The notes under the pieces: model-generated | Told to the model about the DNA's origin: nothing | Seen by the model: only the letters and a program-made list of their open reading frames with translations | Databases searched by the model: none | Shown here: one piece after another, positions 1-5,022 of the stretch | Layout: every line of letters starts with the position of its first letter | How positions within the stretch are numbered: position 1 is the first letter of the stretch | Position numbers and translations under genes: made by a program | Assembly: GCA_024639205.1 (NCBI GenBank) | Contig: JAHEIV010000254.1 | Location: forward strand, 1-5,022 | Source of the DNA: Deltaproteobacteria bacterium | GTDB taxonomy: Bacteria; Desulfobacterota; Desulfobacteria; Desulfobacterales; SG8-13 | Length of the DNA stretch: 5,022 bases | Direction: 5' to 3'

Positions 1-87
1 GAAATCGTCAAATAGTTTCAATCTATCCTCAGGGACCGACACGGATGAACGCAAGTGTTGCTGGCTCTGCCGGCAGTAAAGCCAAAG

Positions 88-118
88 TTAACTGGTACAG
101 ATCGAACTTGCGTATTAT
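88..118 (+). promoter_or_regulatory. Possible sigma-70 promoter upstream of the DinB-like gene
   Basis: TTAACT at 88-93 and TATTAT at 113-118 resemble -35 and -10 boxes, but the spacer is 19 bases, longer than the preferred 17. The AT-rich TATTATATT run stands out from the surrounding sequence and lies about 58 bases before the start codon. This is suggestive only. Confidence 0.25.
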
Positions 119-175
119 ATTGATCCTATGTAAGACGAATTAGCAATCCAACCCTTTGCCGCAAAGGAGGTAGTC

Positions 176-655
176 ATGAGCCAACGAGGAAACGACCTGG
201 CCCAAAAGTTGCGGAAGTTCAGCGACGAACTCACGGAAGTTGTCCGCACGCTCACCGATGAAGACTGGCAGAAGGTGCTGCCCTTCGAGCAATGGCCCCT
301 GGGGGCGGCCCTGCACCACATGGCGGCCGGGCACCTGGGTATCTCGTCTTTGGCCCGCATGATTGTGAACGGCGAGAAATTGCCCGAAATCACCATGGAG
401 GGCCTCAAAGAAATCGCCAATCAACACGCTCGGGAGCATGCCGACTGCACAAAGGAAGAAGTGCTGGAAATACTGGAGAAAAACAGCGCGGAAGTCGTTT
501 CGTTCGTAGCCGGGCTGACCGATGAAGATCTCGACCGGACCGGCCACCTGGCGGCAACCGGCGATGTTTCGACCCAGCAGATCATCGAATATGTAGTGTT
601 CATGTCGGCTGGAGAGCACTTCGCCAACATAAAAAAAGCGTTGGATAGCGACTAA
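176..655 (+). CDS. DinB/YfiT-like four-helix-bundle protein (putative metal-binding hydrolase/transferase fold)
   Basis: A 159-residue soluble protein with no signal peptide or membrane segment. Its pattern is that of the DinB superfamily: an amphipathic first helix, a TDEDW segment (27-31), a His-rich second helix HHMAAGH (47-53), a second TDEDLDR segment (115-121) and a last helix with AGEHFANIKKAL (145-156). Family members are four-helix bundles. Many bind a divalent metal through one His in helix 2 and an HxxxH pair in the last helix, and some are thiol-dependent transferases. Here the last helix has only His148; the residue four positions earlier is Ser144. The metal site may therefore be incomplete or use His47, His53, His84 or His88 instead. 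The length is usual for the family. The start is well supported by AAAGGAGG at 163-170, five bases before the ATG. The substrate is unknown and the neighbours give no clue. The DinB assignment rests on motif pattern only. Confidence 0.75.
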   Translation: MSQRGNDLAQKLRKFSDELTEVVRTLTDEDWQKVLPFEQWPLGAALHHMAAGHLGISSLARMIVNGEKLPEITMEGLKEIANQHAREHADCTKEEVLEILEKNSAEVVSFVAGLTDEDLDRTGHLAATGDVSTQQIIEYVVFMSAGEHFANIKKALDSD

Positions 656-675
656 AACCAACTGGCGGTGCGCGT

Positions 676-703
676 TTGCTTTCGACTCGAATCGTGATAT
701 AGG
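676..703 (+). promoter_or_regulatory. Possible extended -10 promoter for the HisHF fusion gene
   Basis: TTGCTT at 676-681 and TATAGG at 698-703 are separated by 16 bases. A TG at 695-696 gives the extended -10 form TGnTATAGG. It sits in the 94-base gap between the DinB-like gene and the fusion gene, about 46 bases before the ATG at 750. It suggests the fusion gene is transcribed on its own rather than only by read-through. Confidence 0.33.
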
Positions 704-749
704 ACATTGCCTTACTGCCCAATTTGATTTGCGGGGAGAATGCTAAACA

Positions 750-2321
750 ATGATTACCCTGTTAGACTATGGTGCCGGCAATGTTCGCAGCGTCATCAAC
801 GCCATCGAAAGCCTGGGTGAAACCGTCAAGGTCGTCGCCTCGGCAGCGGACATCCTTGCAGCCGAAAAACTCGTGTTTCCCGGCGTGGGTGCCTTCGGAA
901 GCATGATCCAGATGCTGCACCGGATGAGTTGCGTCGAACCCCTGAAAGAATACATCAGCAGTGACCGCCCTTTTTTCGGGATTTGCCTCGGCTCGCAGGC
1001 CCTGTTCGAAGACAGCGAGGAGGCACCGGGCATCAAGGGGTTGGGTCTTATCCCCGGCAAGGTCAAACGCTTCGACACGGATCGATCCGTACCGCATATC
1101 GGTTGGAACGGTCTTAATTTCAAGCAGGCCTCACGGATCTTCAACGGCCTGAAAGGCGACGAAAAGTTCTATTTCGACCACTCCTATCACGTCGTTCCGC
1201 AGGACCCCGCCACCGTGCTGACAACCACCGACTACGGCTACGAATTTGTCAGCAGTATCCAGATGGGCAATACGGTCGCCACCCAGTTCCATCCCGAAAA
1301 AAGCGGCCGAGCGGGTCTGCAGCTGTTGAAAAATTTCCTACGCAGCCCGTCGACACCCGCACGGCCCCAAGGCCCATCTTCCGGCACCCGGCTGTCCAAA
1401 CGCATTATCGCGTGTCTGGACGTAAGGGCAAACGACCGCGGGGAGCTGGTGGTCACCAAGGGCGATCAATACGATGTGAGAGAAAACGGAGCGGTCCGAA
1501 ACATGGGACAGCCCGTGGAACTGGCCCGGCGTTATTACCAGGAAGGTGCCGATGAAATCACTTTTCTGAACATCACCGGGTTTCGGGACTTTCCCTTAGA
1601 AGATATGCCAATGCTCGACGTGCTGCGGCAAACCTCTTTACATGTTTTTGTTCCGTTGACCATCGGCGGCGGGATCCGCGATTACACCGACAAACACGGT
1701 CGCCGCTACACGGCTTTGCAAGTGGCTGCCGAATATTTCCGCTCCGGTGCGGACAAGGTGTCGATCGGCAGCGATGCGGTGTTGGTGGCAGAAGAAATGC
1801 TGAAAACCGGCCGAATGACCGGTGGCAGCGCCATCGAAGAAATCTCCCGTGTTTATGGCAACCAGGCGGTGGTCGTTTCTATTGATCCACGCCGGATCTA
1901 CATCGACTCCCCGGATCAAGTGAAACACCAATGCATTGAAACCAAAATCCCGGGCCCCGGTGGAGAGCGTTACTGCTGGTACCAGTGCACCATCAAGGGG
2001 GGGCGCGAGGGCCGGCAGCTGGATGCCATCACCCTGGCACAGGCATGTGAAAAACTGGGGGCCGGGGAAATTCTGCTCAACTGTATCGACCGTGACGGTA
2101 CCAACCGGGGATTCGATATCGAACTGATCCGGGCGGTGACCGGAGCCGTCTCGATACCGGTCATCGCTTCCAGTGGGGCCGGCTCCGTGGATCATTTCCA
2201 GGAGGTATTCACCGCCACTGAGGCCGAATCGGCCCTGGCTGCCGGCATATTCCACCGCCGGGAGGTGCCCATCGAGTCGGTAAAGAACCATCTGAAGGAT
2301 ACGGTTGAAATTCGGGTGTAA
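750..2321 (+). CDS. hisHF: Bifunctional imidazole glycerol phosphate synthase, HisH-HisF fusion of eukaryotic HIS7 type
   Basis: Cytosolic enzyme of histidine biosynthesis. The amidotransferase half releases ammonia from glutamine. The cyclase half uses it to turn PRFAR into imidazole glycerol phosphate and AICAR. Residues 1-198 are HisH: start MITLLDYGAGN, oxyanion segment VFPGVGAFG (42-50), nucleophile Cys79 in GICLG, and His181 and Glu183 in FHPEKS, so the triad is complete. Residues 199-213 are a Pro/Ser-rich linker. Residues 214-523 are the HisF barrel, with catalytic Asp224 in ACLDV and Asp379 in SIDPRR, and phosphate-binding GGG (306-308) and ASSGAG (473-478). The barrel half is about 310 residues against about 253 for ordinary bacterial HisF. 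The extra length lies in insertions such as VTKGDQYDVRE (235-245) and the 383-425 region, which I recognise from plant and fungal HIS7. The start has GGGGAGA at 733-739. No other his gene is visible. All catalytic residues are present, so I expect an active enzyme. Confidence 0.97.
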   Translation: MITLLDYGAGNVRSVINAIESLGETVKVVASAADILAAEKLVFPGVGAFGSMIQMLHRMSCVEPLKEYISSDRPFFGICLGSQALFEDSEEAPGIKGLGLIPGKVKRFDTDRSVPHIGWNGLNFKQASRIFNGLKGDEKFYFDHSYHVVPQDPATVLTTTDYGYEFVSSIQMGNTVATQFHPEKSGRAGLQLLKNFLRSPSTPARPQGPSSGTRLSKRIIACLDVRANDRGELVVTKGDQYDVRENGAVRNMGQPVELARRYYQEGADEITFLNITGFRDFPLEDMPMLDVLRQTSLHVFVPLTIGGGIRDYTDKHGRRYTALQVAAEYFRSGADKVSIGSDAVLVAEEMLKTGRMTGGSAIEEISRVYGNQAVVVSIDPRRIYIDSPDQVKHQCIETKIPGPGGERYCWYQCTIKGGREGRQLDAITLAQACEKLGAGEILLNCIDRDGTNRGFDIELIRAVTGAVSIPVIASSGAGSVDHFQEVFTATEAESALAAGIFHRREVPIESVKNHLKDTVEIRV

Positions 2322-2498
2322 CCCGGGTGAGACTCATCTGACGGGCACTCGTTGCAGCCGTCGAATGCGTCCCGGCGATCTGGTTGGGCAAAGTATTTCT
2401 CAGTTTTGTGTCCAAAATTGCCCAAAACCGGTCGACCCCACTTTTGGAATATTACCGTATCCATCCGATATGGCTATTAAAATATGTAAGCATTGAAA

Positions 2499-2514
2499 TG
2501 GCACAAGTGATGCT
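2499..2514 (+). promoter_or_regulatory. Candidate sigma-54 (RpoN) promoter before the small 53-residue gene
   Basis: TGGCACAAGTGATGCT matches the sigma-54 consensus TGGCACG-N4-TTGCW. All six bases of the -24 element are present, and the -12 element reads ATGCT. The invariant GG (2500-2501) and GC (2512-2513) are exactly ten bases apart. The predicted transcript start near 2525 is only about five bases before the ATG at 2530. That implies an almost leaderless message or a start at a later Met. A weaker sigma-70-like pair, TTACCG (2452-2457) and TATTAA (2475-2480) with a 17-base spacer, lies just upstream and is an alternative. Confidence 0.42.
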
Positions 2515-2529
2515 TAGCGTAATAGTACC

Positions 2530-2691
2530 ATGAAAAAAACGGATCAAAACCGCAATCCAATGAAGGAGATGGTTCGGCGCTATCGGAAAAAATTCCGAAT
2601 CCCCGAAAATCTGGACAACTATTCCAAGCGGGACTATAACGCAGCCGAACAAAAATATGTGAAGATGTGCCTCACCCGCGGCAAGTGCTGA
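2530..2691 (+). CDS. Small basic hypothetical protein, 53 residues
   Basis: A small ORF encoding 53 residues, highly charged, with a basic N-terminal half. The middle reads RRYRKKFRIPENLDNYSKRD (16-35), followed by a likely helix, NAAEQKYVKMCL (37-48). Two cysteines (48 and 53) lie near the end. It has no signal peptide or membrane segment. The pattern of an amphipathic basic stretch, an IPENLD turn and a YS..DY...E.KY helix looks like a real folded small protein rather than random translation. I have a vague memory of similar short hypothetical proteins in Desulfobacterota but cannot confirm it. No good Shine-Dalgarno precedes the ATG at 2530. Met11 (2560) and Met14 (2569) are alternatives, though AAGGAG directly abuts Met14 and is too close to serve it. 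A sigma-54-like promoter lies immediately upstream. The function is unknown. An overlapping minus-strand reading frame (2452-2652) has no comparable character. Confidence 0.6.
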   Translation: MKKTDQNRNPMKEMVRRYRKKFRIPENLDNYSKRDYNAAEQKYVKMCLTRGKC

Positions 2692-2879
2692 TGCATTTAT
2701 TCAGCGAAGAGCTGTAACCGGGCTGTCGCACGAACCATCCCTTCCATGCCCCGGGCTCGTTTGGGCTAAACTCTCCGTTTATAACCCTTTGGCAACCCCA
2801 CCCGCATAATGTAACCGTATTTTTCCGCCAGGCTGAAAGCGATATCGGTACCCGTTAAAACCAGTCGTGGCATGCAGGC

Positions 2880-2908
2880 TTTACTTTGGATCATTTGCGG
2901 CTTACAGT
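2880..2908 (+). promoter_or_regulatory. Possible sigma-70 promoter of the PPOX-family gene
   Basis: TTTACT (2880-2885) and TACAGT (2903-2908) each match four of six consensus bases and are separated by the ideal 17 bases. A transcript from here would start near 2915 and carry the stem-loop at 2923-2944 in a leader of about 90 bases. Confidence 0.33.
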
Positions 2909-2922
2909 ATGGCCGAAAATGA

Positions 2923-2944
2923 CCTGCTGCTGCACGGCAGCAGG
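2923..2944 (+). repeat. Perfect 8-bp inverted repeat / stem-loop in the PPOX-gene leader
   Basis: CCTGCTGC (2923-2930) pairs perfectly with GCAGCAGG (2937-2944) around a six-base loop TGCACG. Six of the eight pairs are G-C, so the RNA hairpin should be stable. No T-run follows, so it does not look like an intrinsic terminator. It lies just downstream of the proposed promoter and 62 bases before the start codon, so it could stabilise the message 5' end or be an operator. The pairing is seen directly; the role is not known. Confidence 0.6.
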
Positions 2945-2997
2945 CTTGAGCGAACAGCGGAACAAGTGAATTCAGCGCAAATGAAGCAATGGTAACT

Positions 2998-3002
2998 GGA
3001 GG
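2998..3002 (+). promoter_or_regulatory. Ribosome binding site that fixes the PPOX-family start at 3007
   Basis: GGAGG lies four bases before the ATG at 3007. An upstream in-frame ATG at 2989 would place this motif inside the coding region and has no such motif of its own, so 3007 is preferred. Confidence 0.7.
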
Positions 3003-3006
3003 CAGC

Positions 3007-3429
3007 ATGGACGATCTGAAAAACAAGATCTTGGGAAAAATGAGGGAGCTGACGCTTGCTTCTTTTGCCACGGTCACCGAAGACGGGAAACCGTGGGTTC
3101 GATACGTGGCGGTAAAGGCCGACGATGATATGAATATATGGTTTGCCACCTTCAAGACATCGCGCAAGATTCGCCAGGTATCTGCGAACCCGGATGTCCA
3201 TCTCTTGCTGGGGGTGACCGATCTGCCGACAGCAGCATCCTGGGTCCAGATCCAGGGGCGGGCAGAATTCCTGGAAGATGCGGAAACCAAAAATGCAGTC
3301 TGGTACAGCATGCTGGAGCCGATGTTCACCGGTCCGGACGATCCGAATTACATCGTTTGCAAAATCGTACCATACCGGATCGAGCACTATAGCATGAACC
3401 GCCAGGAGCCGGAGGTTTGGAAAGTCTGA
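3007..3429 (+). CDS. Pyridoxamine 5'-phosphate oxidase-like (general stress protein 26-type) flavin-binding protein
   Basis: A 140-residue soluble split-barrel protein. The first strands read LASFATVTEDGKPWVRYV (17-34). Then come a DMNIWFATF strand (41-49) and the signature TSRKIRQVSANPDVHLLLG (51-69), where family members contact the FMN phosphate. Next is WVQIQGRAEF (79-88), and the C-terminal IVPYRIEHYS (120-129) is typical of this group. Proteins of this type bind FMN, or sometimes F420 or heme, and reduce small molecules; the physiological substrate is usually unknown. The length fits the short single-domain group rather than true PdxH, which is over 200 residues, so a role in PLP synthesis is unlikely. 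A start at 2989 would add six residues (MVTGGS), but the GGAGG at 2998-3002 argues for 3007. It is flanked by gaps of 205 bases downstream and 315 upstream and so is probably monocistronic. Family assignment is firm; biochemical role is open. Confidence 0.87.
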   Translation: MDDLKNKILGKMRELTLASFATVTEDGKPWVRYVAVKADDDMNIWFATFKTSRKIRQVSANPDVHLLLGVTDLPTAASWVQIQGRAEFLEDAETKNAVWYSMLEPMFTGPDDPNYIVCKIVPYRIEHYSMNRQEPEVWKV

Positions 3430-3634
3430 TCCGAACAACAGTTGCAATGGTTGCACTTTTCATCTGCTTAAGGCAATGATGCGAACCAGATTCGACACTG
3501 GTGTTTCCGCTAATCATTTCCGTGAACAGCAGATGGCACCAAAACCGGTTAGAAAAGGGCGTTTTCGGAGCTGGGGCAGGGTTTGAAAGAAATGATCGGC
3601 ACCCTGCATTACTTCCAGTCAGGAGCAGGTTGAT

Positions 3635-4639
3635 ATGGCTTCCATGGAAAAACTGATGCGCAGCTGCGTTGAAATCGGCAAAGCGGTCACTGCGACACTA
3701 AACGTAGATCAAATCCTGAGCATCATTCTCGATCGGCTGAGTGAGTTGATTCCAGCCCGGAACTGGACCTTGTACCTGCTCGACCCGGTGGATCAGACCC
3801 TCGTATTCGAGGTTGTGGTGGGAGTGGACAAAACATCGCTGGAGAATATTCGCATTCAGCCGGGAGAAGGAATCGCCGGACAGGCCGCCCGAACGGGTCT
3901 GCCGGTTCGGATACCCTCCAATGTGTACAGCGATAAACGGTTCAATGAGCAAGTCGACCAGATCACCGGTTTTAAAACCGAATCGGTCATCTGTCTGCCG
4001 CTGATCGCTCGCGGCAGCGTCATCGGTGTCCTGGAGTTGATTAACCCCGAAGACCCGGAACTCTTCGACGACGCATTTCTGCCGGTTTTCCTACTGCTGT
4101 CCGATTTTATGGCCATTGCCATCGTCAACGCCCGCAACTACGAAAAGATCAATCAGCTGGTGATAACCGACGATGTCACCGATCAATACAACACCCGATT
4201 TATGCACGAGCATCTGGACCACCTGGTTAATAAGGGACTTGAATTTTCGCTGGTCTTTTTGGATCTGGATGACTTCAAACAGATCGTGGATACCCACGGC
4301 CACCAGCTGGGAAGCCGGGTACTCAAAGAAGTGGCCACGATGATATTCACGCGACTGGATCCGAATGACCGACTGGTCCACTACGGTGGGGACGAGTTTG
4401 TGATCGTGCTGCCGAACAAAGATAAAAACAAGGCCATCTCCACCGTGGAAGACATCCGCGCAGCACTGGGCGAAAGCGTGTTTTTACAATCCGAGAAATT
4501 ACGCGTTCAGGTAGGGGCCAGTTTCGGCGTCGCCAGCTACCCCCGGGACGCCGCCGACAAGAAAACCCTGTTGCAGCTGGCCGACAACGCGCTTTACCGC
4601 AGCAAAGACCGCGGAAAGAACACCGTCACCGCAGCCTGA
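3635..4639 (+). CDS. GAF-GGDEF cyclic dinucleotide synthase, possibly a Hypr-type (cyclic AMP-GMP) enzyme
   Basis: A 334-residue cytosolic signalling protein with no membrane segment. Residues 20-168 are a GAF sensor domain (VDQILSIILDRL, PGEGIAGQAARTGLPVRIP, SVICLPLIARGSVIGVLELIN). A short helix leads to the GGDEF domain (177-334). The active-site GGDEF is intact at 251-255, and the metal ligand Asp210 lies in FLDLDDFK. The late YRSKDRGKN motif (321-329) supplies phosphate-contacting Lys324 and Lys328. Aligned to PleD, the guanine-binding Asn335 is Val218 and Asp344 is Ser227. Ser at the latter position is the known mark of Hypr GGDEF enzymes, which make cyclic AMP-GMP. The usual LTGLYN motif reads VTDQYN (181-186). 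The inhibitory RxxD site is DPND (242-245), so product feedback by the standard route is probably absent. The start has AGGAG at 3621-3625, nine bases upstream. The GAF ligand is unknown. It could also be a weak or inactive cyclase. The family call is certain; product specificity is inference. Confidence 0.96.
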   Translation: MASMEKLMRSCVEIGKAVTATLNVDQILSIILDRLSELIPARNWTLYLLDPVDQTLVFEVVVGVDKTSLENIRIQPGEGIAGQAARTGLPVRIPSNVYSDKRFNEQVDQITGFKTESVICLPLIARGSVIGVLELINPEDPELFDDAFLPVFLLLSDFMAIAIVNARNYEKINQLVITDDVTDQYNTRFMHEHLDHLVNKGLEFSLVFLDLDDFKQIVDTHGHQLGSRVLKEVATMIFTRLDPNDRLVHYGGDEFVIVLPNKDKNKAISTVEDIRAALGESVFLQSEKLRVQVGASFGVASYPRDAADKKTLLQLADNALYRSKDRGKNTVTAA

Positions 4640-4711
4640 ACCGCCGAAGACACCAACCGATCGGATCGGGTCGACTGTTTCGGCCAGGCACACCGATCAC
4701 CTTTCGGCGGT
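4640..4711. repeat. 9-bp inverted repeat spanning the convergent gene ends
   Basis: ACCGCCGAA begins at the base after the GGDEF stop codon (4640-4648). It is perfectly complementary to TTCGGCGGT at 4703-4711, inside the last codons of the minus-strand ABC gene. The 54-base interior holds a further small stem, CCGAT (4657-4661) with ATCGG (4665-4669). Convergent genes often share a bidirectional terminator, and this could serve, but the loop is long and no strong T-run follows on either strand. The pairing is seen; the terminator role is a guess. Confidence 0.4.
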
Positions 4712-5022
4712 ATCTTCTTCGCTTGCATCTTGCCGCTGCGGCCTGTTTTCGGATTCAGCCGCCGGTTCGGCATCCGGCAGGATGCCTGCCATCAGCAGGC
4801 CGATATTGGCCACCTGCTCGCTGTCGGCGATGTCAAAGGTGTCCATGATGCGGCCGCCGAACATCACGGCAATGCGGTCGGAAAGCGCCAGCGCTTCATT
4901 CAGATCACCGGTGATCAGTATGATACCGGCCCGCTGGCGAGCTTTAAGCAACACCTGCCAGATATCCTCGGTGGCGCCGATGTCGAGGCCCTGGGTCGGC
5001 TGTTCGGCAACAATCAACCGCG
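4697..5022 (-). CDS. ABC transporter ATP-binding protein, C-terminal part (sugar/nucleoside RbsA-YufO-like), cut by window edge
   Basis: The 3' end of a larger minus-strand gene; its start lies beyond 5022, and the reading frame is open to the window edge. About 108 codons are visible. They cover the Walker B and D-loop region VAEQPTQGLDIGA, then ILITGDLNEALALSDRIAVMFGGRIMD, the region after the H-loop position. This matches the second nucleotide-binding half of the duplicated ATPases that energise ribose, galactose or BMP/nucleoside-type importers at the inner membrane. The Walker B pair normally read as Asp-Glu is Glu-Gln here (in AEQPT), and the H-loop His is absent (GDLNEA). That fits the degenerate second ATP site usual in this family. 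The last 25 or so residues form an acidic, Glu/Asp/Arg-rich tail (AAESENRPQRQDASEE), probably disordered. Substrate cannot be told from this fragment. The gene converges on the GGDEF gene with 57 bases between the stop codons. Confidence 0.92.
   Translation of the reverse strand, partial: RLIVAEQPTQGLDIGATEDIWQVLLKARQRAGIILITGDLNEALALSDRIAVMFGGRIMDTFDIADSEQVANIGLLMAGILPDAEPAAESENRPQRQDASEEDTAER

Larger units (their letters stand above)
2692..3006. other. Intergenic region of about 315 bases with leader signals and a possible coding remnant
   Basis: I find no intact gene here. The right part holds a possible sigma-70 promoter (2880-2908) and a perfect stem-loop (2923-2944), both upstream of the PPOX-family gene. 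On the minus strand, one frame reads protein-like text ending VGLPKGYKRRV at a TAG (2766-2768). It then continues in the same frame to a TAA at 2697-2699 with GMEGMVRATARLQLFAE. It has no start or ribosome binding site of its own, so at most it is a remnant of a gene or of a dispersed repeat. No tRNA-like or known riboswitch fold was recognised. Confidence 0.5.

Noticed and set aside
3..149. An open plus-strand frame at the left edge, including a 32-codon ATG start at 45
   Set aside because: It has no ribosome binding site, no recognisable motif and overlaps the AT-rich promoter-like stretch. A four-codon tail EIVK then TAG at 1-15 could be the end of an upstream gene but is too short to support.
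663..679. Sigma-54-like TGGCGG...TTTGC upstream of the HisHF gene
   Set aside because: The GG to GC spacing is twelve bases rather than the required ten. Similar near misses at 2790 and 3534 also fail on spacing or the GC.
2411..2448. Inverted repeat TCCAAAA / TTTTGGA after the HisHF gene, with a second CCAAAA copy at 2422
   Set aside because: The stem is only 7 bp and AT-rich, the loop is 24 bases and no T-run follows. It is not convincing as a terminator or operator.
2766..3456. Long minus-strand reading frames (2766-3329 and 2902-3456)
   Set aside because: They are antisense to the clearly recognisable PPOX-family gene, and their translations over that gene show no family features.
3443..3460. 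Terminator-like TGCAA-TGG-TTGCA followed by CTTTT after the PPOX-family gene
   Set aside because: The stem is only five pairs, three of them A-T, and the T-run is short. It is too weak to call.
2422..3549. Shared 11-mer CCAAAACCGGT at 2422-2432 and 3539-3549
   Set aside because: About three identical 11-mer pairs are expected by chance in a window this size.
3430..3634. Search for a cyclic-dinucleotide (GEMM) riboswitch near the GGDEF gene, and for a small ORF (3592-3633)
   Set aside because: No GEMM core sequence was recognised. The 13-codon ORF has no ribosome binding site and ends just before the GGDEF start.
3967..3980. 14-bp perfect palindrome CGGTTTTAAAACCG
   Set aside because: It lies within conserved GAF-domain coding sequence, and one such palindrome in 5 kb is not far from chance.

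Overview
This is an ordinary-looking bacterial chromosomal segment of moderately high GC. The dominant gene families are a GAF-GGDEF signalling protein of a type I associate with Desulfobacterota (former Deltaproteobacteria), a BMP/nucleoside-type ABC ATPase and a PPOX-family flavin protein. This suggests a Desulfobacterota-like bacterium, but that is an inference from remembered family resemblance, not a search. I see no rRNA, tRNA, CRISPR array, insertion sequence or phage gene.

Layout, left to right. Positions 1-175 are mostly non-coding and lead to a strong ribosome binding site. A DinB/YfiT-like four-helix-bundle protein follows (176-655, +). After a 94-base gap with a possible promoter comes a 523-residue HisH-HisF fusion (750-2321, +). 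It is the eukaryote-type bifunctional imidazole glycerol phosphate synthase, with no other histidine gene in view. The next gap holds a small basic 53-residue protein (2530-2691, +), too short to stand out by length, with a good sigma-54 promoter match directly upstream. Positions 2692-3006 are non-coding and hold a possible sigma-70 promoter, a perfect 8-bp stem-loop and a possible degraded minus-strand coding remnant. A pyridoxamine-phosphate-oxidase-like protein follows (start best placed at 3007, end 3429, +). After a 205-base gap comes a 334-residue GAF-GGDEF protein (3635-4639, +). The right edge is the C-terminal part of an ABC transporter ATPase on the minus strand (4697 to beyond 5022), convergent with the GGDEF gene.

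The genes do not form an obvious pathway. Every plus-strand gap between adjacent genes is 94 bases or more, and each gene seems to have its own signals, so I read this as a set of mostly independent transcription units.

Two proteins deserve attention. The HisHF fusion closely resembles plant and fungal HIS7, including the long HisF insertions. The GGDEF domain keeps its GGDEF and metal-binding residues. However, it has Ser where canonical diguanylate cyclases have the guanine-specifying Asp, the change known from Hypr GGDEF enzymes that make cyclic AMP-GMP. It also has Val in place of the guanine-binding Asn, and its inhibitory site lacks Arg.
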